DNA from: Galaxea fascicularis
Lineage: Eukaryota > Cnidaria > Anthozoa > Scleractinia > Euphylliidae
Reading direction: 5' to 3'
Length of the DNA: 64,000 nt
Assembly: GCA_948470475.1 (NCBI GenBank)
Contig: OX419338.1
Location: 9,347,350-9,411,349, forward strand
In this document: in pieces, positions 57,901 through 64,000 of the stretch
How the letters are laid out: the number at the start of each line of letters is the position of its first letter
Position numbering within the stretch: position 1 is the first letter of the stretch
Notes under the pieces: model-generated
Told to the model about the DNA's origin: nothing
Seen by the model: the letters and a program-made list of their open reading frames with translations, nothing else
Database searches by the model: none
Made by a program: the position numbers and the translations under genes

Positions 57901-58720
57901 TAGTCTGTGGCTAGTTGGCTACTGCTAGTCTCAAGTCCTGTTTAATTAAGATCTCCAATGGGAAAATTCTGCAACACATAGCTTTGGAAGAAGGAACACA
58001 AGTTGTAGCAACACAGGTAAACTTCTCGTGGTTGACCACCAAGAATGTCAGCCAAGGTAGTCTGTTAGGAGTAGTGTAAGATGACCAGTTGGTAAGGTTT
58101 TATTACTGAATGTGATCAAGGAATTTCATATAATTTTTCTGGTCTTTTTTGTGGTGAATAATCTAGAGAATCCAAAGTTGCATTTATTGGAGCAAACGTG
58201 AAAAAAAAAAAACAAATGAAATCAAAATGAGCGAGTGTGTATATATGAAAATCATAAATTTTAATAATGGATTAAAAGAATTGAGATGAAAGTTACCATC
58301 GCAGTTATGAAAAGTACTTGGGCAGAAGTAAAAATGAAGCGAGAAAAAAAAAAGAGCAGCATGCAGTTCATCGTCTGGGGCATTTAACTTGATTTGATTG
58401 ACAGAGGGAGATTCAACTGTTCATGTAGTAAAATTGACTGACTGACTGACTGACCGACCAATTTTAATTGTCATAGTATTACGCTTTCGTAACTAATAGT
58501 TAACACTGTAGAAGAACAGGTGGAACAGGTCAGTGGATAATTTTCCATGTTAATGATTCACACACCAATAACCTACCCATAAATTAAGACTTAAAGAATA
58601 ATTCTTAAATGGCTTGTTTAAATGGCGATAATTTAAAAAGATTGTTAATGTTGATTTTTGAATGTTCAAGGAGCAGTTAAACCACGAAGACCGATCAGAG
58701 AACATCCATATCAGAGATAA
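43266..58720 (+). CDS. QKI: Quaking-type STAR/KH RNA-binding protein
   Basis: Eight coding exons join in phase: 43266-43377, 47421-47569, 48934-49050, 54047-54190, 54815-54890, 56044-56136, 56624-56725 and 58671-58720. This gives 280 residues. QKI proteins bind ACUAAY sites and control splicing, RNA stability and circular RNAs. The QUA1 dimer region covers about residues 1-60 ([24 protein letters not shown]), the KH domain starts at [15 protein letters not shown] with the GPRG loop at 96-99, and QUA2 includes [10 protein letters not shown] near 187-196. A Pro/Ala/Tyr-rich tail ends [11 protein letters not shown], which keeps the RxHPYQR motif serving as a nuclear signal in vertebrate QKI-5. 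The protein stops at that motif, without the alternative tails of vertebrate isoforms. The stop is 1 nt before a strong donor. Intron 3 (5 kb) is full of repeats. Confidence 0.95.
46667..46878. repeat. TTAACCC repeat family, copy 3
   Basis: Shares TTGTTGCCCCTACACATTT, ATAAAATATCAAGCAAATTC and GACCACTCTGTTTT with the copy at 38823, in the same orientation, and ends AAAGGGTTAA. In QKI intron 1. Confidence 0.6.
47148..47310. repeat. AGGGCT...AGCCCT dispersed repeat, intact copy
   Basis: About 163 bp, from TCAGGGCTTGACTGAC to TCGAGCCCTG, with CTAGCCCAGTAGCTAGTG and CCAAAATGGCTAGTG inside. A second copy near 56741-57943 is split by an insertion. In QKI intron 1. Confidence 0.65.
47974..48326. mobile_element. 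MITE in QKI intron 2
   Basis: Ends are inverted GTCTCGTCCACACAAGC and GTGTGTGGACGAGGC. The interior repeats TATGTGACAA several times in both orientations. Non-coding, 353 bp. Confidence 0.65.
49098..49830. repeat. GGT/AGT satellite with 270-bp higher-order repeat
   Basis: About 730 bp of GGT and AGT triplets with sparse AAT and GAT, starting about 48 bp after the donor of QKI exon 3. A block of about 215 bp at 49237-49451 recurs at 49507-49721, an offset of 270 bp, marked by the pair of GAT triplets near 49274 and 49544. Triplet periodicity keeps several frames open (Ser/Gly, Val, Thr, His/Tyr, Pro/Leu); these frames are artefacts unless the intron is retained. Confidence 0.97.
50038..51033. 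mobile_element. piggyBac-like non-autonomous element
   Basis: A 996-bp element flanked by TTAA on both sides (50034-50037 and 51034-51037), with terminal inverted repeats CCCATTGACTACC / GGTAGTCAATGGG. A TTAA duplication and a CCC start are hallmarks of piggyBac termini. The interior has two overlapping short frames (50308-50523, 50439-50702), neither recognisable as transposase. In QKI intron 3. Confidence 0.75.
51628..51708. repeat. 81-bp near-perfect hairpin
   Basis: Arms of about 37 bp (ACAATTATTCCAT, CGCG, TTGGATATGAGAT and the complement) with a loop of about 6 nt. It could be a minimal MITE or a hairpin RNA. In QKI intron 3. Confidence 0.7.
51978..52837 (-). pseudogene. KIAA1958/DUF3504-like pseudogene, antisense in QKI intron 3
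   Basis: The minus strand holds parts of a KIAA1958-like protein, a family related to Crypton-type tyrosine recombinases and expanded in cnidarians. The first exon, 52636-52837, encodes [20 protein letters not shown] and ends at a GT donor. A 114-bp intron follows, then 52521 downward encodes [28 protein letters not shown] and KSIRAAIDS. After a frame change near 52375 come [19 protein letters not shown]. The middle of the protein is then missing, and 51978-52265 gives a Ser/Thr-rich end with [15 protein letters not shown], like the C-termini of such proteins. The frameshift and the internal loss mark it as dead. Family assignment is from memory of motif style. Confidence 0.6.
54243..54422 (-). 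mobile_element. tRNA-derived SINE, tandem copy A
   Basis: Minus-strand head CTTCATAGCTCAGTTGGTAG, B box GGTCATGGGTTCAATCCCC, then the CCTGAATTTTTTTTCAGG hairpin and a tail containing GCATATGAAAG complement. In QKI intron 4, in direct tandem with the copy at 54484 (offset about 241 bp). Confidence 0.8.
54484..54667 (-). mobile_element. tRNA-derived SINE, tandem copy B
   Basis: Same order as copy A: head ATAGCTCAGTTGGTAGAGC, B box GGTCACAGGTTCAATCCC, the same hairpin and a body with GCAATTGCAAAAATTGC. It has several substitutions from copy A and lies about 150 bp upstream of QKI exon 5. Confidence 0.8.
54915..54964. repeat. (ATT)n microsatellite
   Basis: About 16 uninterrupted ATT units, starting 25 bp after the donor of QKI exon 5. 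Confidence 0.95.
56741..57943. repeat. Dispersed repeat split by a 1-kb insertion
   Basis: The left part (56741-56799) and right part (57825-57943) together match the intact copy at 47148-47310. About 1017 bp of unrelated DNA separates them, bounded by CATCTGAT (56792-56799) and CATCTGGT (57817-57824), a possible 8-bp target duplication. The inserted DNA has no recognised frame. In QKI intron 7. Confidence 0.5.
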
Positions 58721-58721
58721 G

Positions 58722-59511
58722 GTGAGTGGAAAGAGTCAGTCATTTTGTTTATGGTTTGCTACAGCTGTTTTTATGCCAATTCATTAAGCCGTAGTTTTCT
58801 GTATTTTGCTCTCTAATCAGAACTGTTTCTAAAACTTTAATTTTCCCTTATGGGCCATATTACATTGGGGCAACTCTAAGTATGTGTAATTGCCAACTAA
58901 TCCTGTAAAATCGAACCAGAAATACCTTCACCCACAAAGCTATTTTTTCTCTTTCAATTTCATAAAAAGTTCACATCGGCCAACTCTGCCTGGTGTCTGA
59001 AAAGCATGGGTCTGCCTTCTTTGTATGATTTTCTGCCCAGTTTTAACAAGCTTGTTCCTACAGCGGATTCAGGTTGAGCGTTAAATGATGTCAGTTACTG
59101 CGTTCGTTATCACTGTTGATTGGTTGCGTTGCGAGGCAAGTTGTCAGATGTTGGTAGGGGGGATGATAGCGTTCTGTCAGAGAAGAGACAGAACGCTATC
59201 ATCCCCGCCTAACAACGTCTGACAATTTGCCTCGCAACTCAACCAATCAACCGTGATAACGAACGCGATAACTGACGTTATTAAACGCTCAACCTGAATC
59301 CGCTGTATTTAGCTGACGGGCTGTAGATTAGAACTTGTCTAATGTAAAGTTAACTTTTAATCTTGATTGTTTTCAGTACACTGATCAAGTTTTAACTAAA
59401 TGAAGCAAGCTCTGTTTCTTTTACTTGCTATATTTAACTCCTGTATGCAATCCAAATTAATGTAATATTATAGTTAAGGTGTACTAACAGATAACTTCTC
59501 TTTCTTACTAG
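58722..59511 (+). other. Putative intron in the QKI 3' UTR
   Basis: GTGAGT at 58722 follows the stop codon by 1 nt. A pyrimidine-rich stretch and AG at 59510-59511 end the interval, with a perfect TACTAAC branch-point match at 59482-59488. Splicing is predicted, not shown. It contains a TA-flanked MITE. Confidence 0.55.
59061..59305. mobile_element. TA-flanked long-palindrome MITE
   Basis: A 245-bp element flanked by TA, beginning CAGCGGATTCAGGTTGAGCG and ending with its complement. The symmetry runs nearly to the centre (GACAGAACGCTATCATCCCC with its complement). Mariner-like by its TA target. Lies in the putative 3' UTR intron of QKI. Confidence 0.85.
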
Positions 59512-59637
59512 ACTGACAAAGGGTAACACTAACACTGCTGAAGGCTGACTAATTGTCAGGCTAGATAAAAACAAAAGCCTGAAGACACTGCTCTTTCTTT
59601 TGAGTTTTTGACGAGCCCACTTACCAACTGGACTAAC
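59482..59637 (+). promoter_or_regulatory. Cluster of quaking response elements
   Basis: ACTAAC at 59483-59488 with TAAC at 59492-59495 lies in the putative intron. TAAC 59524, ACTAAC 59528-59533, ACTAAT 59548-59553 and ACTAAC 59632-59637 lie in the putative 3' UTR exon. The bipartite QKI site is ACUAAY followed within 1-20 nt by a UAAY half-site, and both the first pair and the 59528/59550 pair satisfy it. Confidence 0.55.
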
Positions 59638-60282
59638 TGTGCATCTATTGAAAAATATGAGTTTTGTATCTTGAAATGATCTTAATATATTTCTGTATTG
59701 TCAAAAATGGAATTATCAACAGTGAGATATAATAACTGTAATATATTATGGAACTGATTTTAACTGTTTCATGGTGATTGCTACCATGTCTTGTTCTTGT
59801 AAAAAGCCCTTTCAGCAATTCAAAACCTTGACTGAGCCAAAAAAATAAAAGTGAAGAGAAGCGAATGCCATAAACACTCATGCATAAGCTGCACCTTTTC
59901 GCTCAATATTTGGGTTCAAAGTCTGGATTGTCACTGATCTATGAAAGAGTAAATTTATTTCTATTGCACTAAGGTTGAATTGGTATGTGAACTGGTCCTG
60001 CACATATATCCAATAGATATATAGTCATAGTCACAGTAATTGAGTAAAAAGTTTTTTGTCCCTCTGCAGTTTTCTGTAGAAATCTACATTTCAAAACAAT
60101 ACAACGAACCATATTTCCATGCTTCTGTGGAACGCTGCTAAATTTCGATAACATGATCATTTCTGTGATAAGTTTAAAGTAGCATGAAATTTCAAATGCT
60201 TGGAATTTTTTTAAAGTTCTCTCAAGTAATTTGCTTGTACACCTCTGTGGACACATGATATTGGCACAAGAAATGCCAAACC

Positions 60283-60313
<31 letters not shown>

Positions 60314-63300
60314 ACACACACAAAATGTGCAAGCAAGTCATGGTTGGGCTTGTTTTTGGTTCTCTGTGATTGAGGTGGTTTGATTCTTGCTTACCAGATC
60401 TTGACAAAACAAGTGGAGTTTTACTTTTTGACATCCAACTAAAAACTCTGTAACAGGCATTTAAAATAAATTACTAATTGTTGTTTTGAAAGAAGTAATT
60501 AAGTAAATTTCTTTGTATCATGAAAGTTTGACAAGTACTGCATTCATGGTTTGTATTGTTTCTGTAGTCACAAGGCTTCTGGCTCTTAAAAGTGGTGTTA
60601 GATTTTCCTATAGTATTCGATACTCGAGGTGCAAGTTATACATGACTGTTTATGGTATAGGACCTATGTGACAAAGATGTTGTAACAGCCATGGGTTTTT
60701 ATTAGACTCAAAATTGGCTGTGTGCAAGACATCTATATTTTTATATTTTGAAGGCTTGCACATTTTTTCACATGAGATAAGAGTATGTTAACCCTCTGCA
60801 ATGTTTTAGTTGTTGCTTATCTGCTCTTTAAACAGCATATTGTCACTTAGTTGCATGTCTTTATGTTGGCATTTGTCAAGTGCAAAGAGACTGTTTCTTT
60901 TAAACCAGCCACTGTTTTCTCTTGCAAACTATTACAAATTTGATAAAAGTTGTAAAGGGTTTAATGCTGGAAGGGTTATATGTTGTGTTAAGTGTGTTTA
61001 ACTTTTGTGTTGGTAGTATGTGGTGATTTATGTTTATTTGTATATATCTGGGTTGATATAACAGGCACTGCTTTCTTTAGAGTGGAAATTAAACATCTTA
61101 ATTTTGTGGTTTGTCATTTATCACAGTTTCATGGTTTTAAAAGATTTAATAACTTGCAACATGTCATGATTGTGATGCCACTTCTAGTTGCAAAGTTATT
61201 GTTTTGGGTTAGTCATAGTGTTGTACACAGTGTGTCCTTTTACATAACCTGAAGCAAGTTATTCTCTTGTACATATTAAATGCAGTGGTAATTCACTTTT
61301 ATTAAATTTTGTGGGTAAATTGAAGCTTAGCTTTTCTGTGTGGACTTGGAAACCTCCTTGCTCTGGTTTAATTGTGTTGTTTCGTGATGATTGTAACAAT
61401 AAAGATTTAATTTTGACATTAAATTTGCTCTCTTGTTGTAATTTTCTTGTAATTAGTGTAACGCTGCTGATGTTGCTAATGGCTATTTTAACTTGCTGCA
61501 CCATTGGGTTTTTGCTTAACTTGATCTTACAAAGATAACTATTAGCAGCATTAGTAATCTTGTCTGTTATAACCACGTTATACATGACTCCCTTATTCTG
61601 CTTCTCTAGCAGAAAACACAGGTCTCAGTGTCTAATTTGAGCTGGGGGCTGAGTAACATTCTTGGTAGACTGACATTTATTGACCTGCCAGAGGCCAGCA
61701 ACGATTTTCTCCCAAAAACATCATTTATGATTACTTGATCACACATCTAGGATGTCACAATAAGCTAAATGATTGTTTAAAGCTAGAGTCTTGATGCAAG
61801 CTGACTAATTCTCCCTACTTTCACCATGAGAAAATATGGGAGAACAGAAGAAGAATATTCATCTTGATAATGGGACTAAAATGTTTTGAAGGGATCCGAA
61901 CAGGGTTGGGAATAAGCACAGAATGTAATGGAAGGGAAGTTTGTATGATCTGGTGAGAAACTGGAAATGTACAGAAAACAAGAGAAACCGTCAGTACTGG
62001 GCGAGAATGTAACCCAGGACTAAAATGTTTTTTTTTTTGTGGTCTGAATTTATTAATCAATTACTCTACACCCCTTCCAATACCAAACTGTTGTTGTTTG
62101 CAGCAGAAAGGTCTTTAAGGAAGTATGGAACTCCTGCCTTTCTCTCCCATCCCTCCCCTCAATATTAAATATTTTAACCTTTGTTTATGGTCAGTTACAT
62201 TTTGTAAAGTTCCAAATGCAATTTTTTTGTCTGTCCATCAGATTTTTATCTTGGAAATTCACTGTCAGCACCTTAAGAAGAGAAGAGTGGAAACCAAAAA
62301 TATTAATTTTTATTACAAGATAATTGATATTATTTTTATGTAGAGAATTCGTACGTAAGTTATTGATTTTTTGAACATGGTTGTGATTCCCATGTTCAGG
62401 AATTTTGTCTGGAACACATGCCTTCAGTTATTTGGTAGAGCACTTTTCCACTGACTGGTCACCTATTCTGTCTTTTGAGGGGTGATTAGAAATGTATGTG
62501 TAGTGATTATTAGACCAACAAAAAGTGTTGAATAATTTCTTTTGCTGCATTTTGAGTGACAGTTGTAACTTTTTGTGGGAGTTGATTTTGACCCTTCAGC
62601 TTCTAAGGGGACCAATGCTTAATGTCGCCTTATAGAAACACAGCTCAATCAAACATACAGGTTGTGAAAAAAAGGAAGTGAACAACAAGTAGCAAAGGTC
62701 TTGATTGTTTAACAAATTCTCCTCATCATCACCATAGAAAATATATGGAGAATGGTGAGGAGAATATACGTACTAGGGTTCAAAGGATCAAACACTGTTT
62801 TCGTCATTTGTAGTGACTTAACAGTCAGAATAGTTTACTTTTGGTGTTGTGACAGTCATTTGAAAAGTGCTTTATTGTAATATTTCATAGTGGTAACAAG
62901 ATAATTTCATAAGGAAGGGCAGTGTGTTCAGAAACAGAAATTATTAGTTATTAATAAGCGTTATATGTACTCTTGTGTACCTTGTATCTATCGTTATCCA
63001 TTCATATTATGCAACATATCACTGAGATTTTGTTGATTCACAGTAGCAGAGCAGTCCTCGTACATAAAAGTTTTATAACAAATTTTAAGAAAAAGGCTGG
63101 TTTGAATTTCAGAGAACACAGTAAAATCTAACGTACATGTATGTAAACCCTTGGCTAACATTTGGCTTTGACAAACAAAAATAACAGCTTGAGAACAATC
63201 GTGTGTGAGCAGACAGCTTTAGTGTGTTATTTTGCTATGGCCATTTATCACTAGGATTTGGTATAGCTTATAAAATTATGGTAGTTGTCGCAAGCTTGTA

Positions 63301-63861
63301 TTTGGAGGGTAAGAGGGGGATTTTATCTCAGAATGTTGCAGTGACATCCCATTCACTGAGGGGCTGTTAATGTGAATAGAAGTGAGAGAAAAAAGTTCCT
63401 GCTCTCATCTTGGTTATGTTCATTCATTTACTGGCATGCTTTCAAAGCAAGACTGTTGATTTGGTTAAGTCTAATACACATTGTGCACAGTAGCCAGCAT
63501 TTTGAAACTTGAACAGCACCTCGGTACATTTACTGCAAAATTTGCAATCTCTCTCACGTTTTGTGAGCAGAAAAGGCATTTGAGTTAGTGTTCACAGAGG
63601 TTGCAGGTTTTGTTCAGTTATAACCGTGGGAGACAATTTGACCTGGGGGTGTTTGCTTTTTCAAACAAAAACCACAGACGTCAAAGCTAGACTTGGAATT
63701 GTGAGAAAGGGGTACCACCTCACCTAGAATAGAAAGTTAGAGAGGGACACCAATGTTGTGATGCCCAGGTGGTAGGCCATTCAAATACCGGGACACTGCC
63801 ACTCCATTTATTTCTCTTGACTTACAGAATGTACCACAAGAATAATCAGCTTTGTAGTTTT
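59512..63861 (+). other. Probable QKI 3' UTR and downstream DNA
   Basis: No coding sequence was recognised. AATAAA signals occur near 59844 and 61398, but the true end is unknown. From about 61800 the stretch contains repeat fragments such as an inverted CTCCTCATCATCACCAT motif near 62720. Short frames throughout look like chance. Confidence 0.45.
60281..60322. repeat. Poly-C tract followed by (CA)n
   Basis: About 19 C residues and then about 11 CA units. Confidence 0.95.
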
Positions 63862-63949
63862 TAACCTGCAATCAGGCGTCCTTCCCTTGTTCTTTGTATG
63901 GCGTGGGACAGGATTCGCCGAAAACAAAAAAACGCCTGATCGCAGGTTA
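63862..63949. mobile_element. 88-bp MITE with 9-bp target duplication
   Basis: Termini TAACCTGCAATCAGGCGT and its near-complement. The perfect direct repeat TGTAGTTTT flanks it at 63853-63861 and 63950-63958. A 9-bp duplication fits Mutator-like elements. Non-coding. Confidence 0.75.
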
Positions 63950-64000
63950 TGTAGTTTTCGGTGTCGATTCGCCGTAAATCAGCTGCTTATCGATTCAAAG

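Overview
The window is nuclear DNA from an invertebrate animal, most likely an anthozoan cnidarian and plausibly a stony coral. It has spliced genes with GT-AG introns, AT-rich intergenic DNA, full metazoan proteins that look vertebrate-like, and many small inverted-repeat transposons and tRNA-derived SINEs. The clade is inferred from this overall character; no species marker was found.

Five protein-coding genes were reconstructed exon by exon, and in each case the exon phases close on a complete reading frame. They are: TENT5 (FAM46), a non-canonical poly(A) polymerase, single coding exon, plus strand, 1991-3127; BCKDHB, the mitochondrial branched-chain ketoacid dehydrogenase E1-beta, 9 exons, plus, 9101-16286; WDTC1, a WD40/TPR adaptor, 8 exons, minus, 22084-30634; DNAJC8, a spliceosomal J-protein, 9 exons, minus, 33915-43065; and QKI (quaking), a STAR/KH RNA-binding protein, 8 coding exons, plus, 43266-58720, followed by a probable 3' UTR exon. 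BCKDHB and WDTC1 converge. DNAJC8 and QKI diverge from a 200-bp ATG-to-ATG interval.

Layout: 1-1990 upstream DNA with a CCAAT/TATA promoter; 3128-9100 intergenic, with a fold-back MITE; 16287-22083 a gene-poor convergent interval; 30635-33914 intergenic repeats; 58721-64000 the QKI 3' UTR and flanking DNA. Introns hold two degenerate non-LTR reverse transcriptases, a head-to-head SINE fold-back array, a piggyBac-like 996-bp element, a 0.73-kb GGT/AGT satellite, an antisense KIAA1958/DUF3504-like pseudogene and a tandem SINE pair.

The genes do not form a pathway. The main result is gene order: TENT5, BCKDHB, WDTC1 and DNAJC8 are split in humans between 6q14 (TENT5A, BCKDHB) and 1p36-p35 (TENT5B, WDTC1, DNAJC8), so this block looks like an unduplicated ancestral linkage. 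A second point is a probable quaking autoregulatory site cluster in QKI's own last intron and 3' UTR. No new bacterial-style operon or defence system is present.
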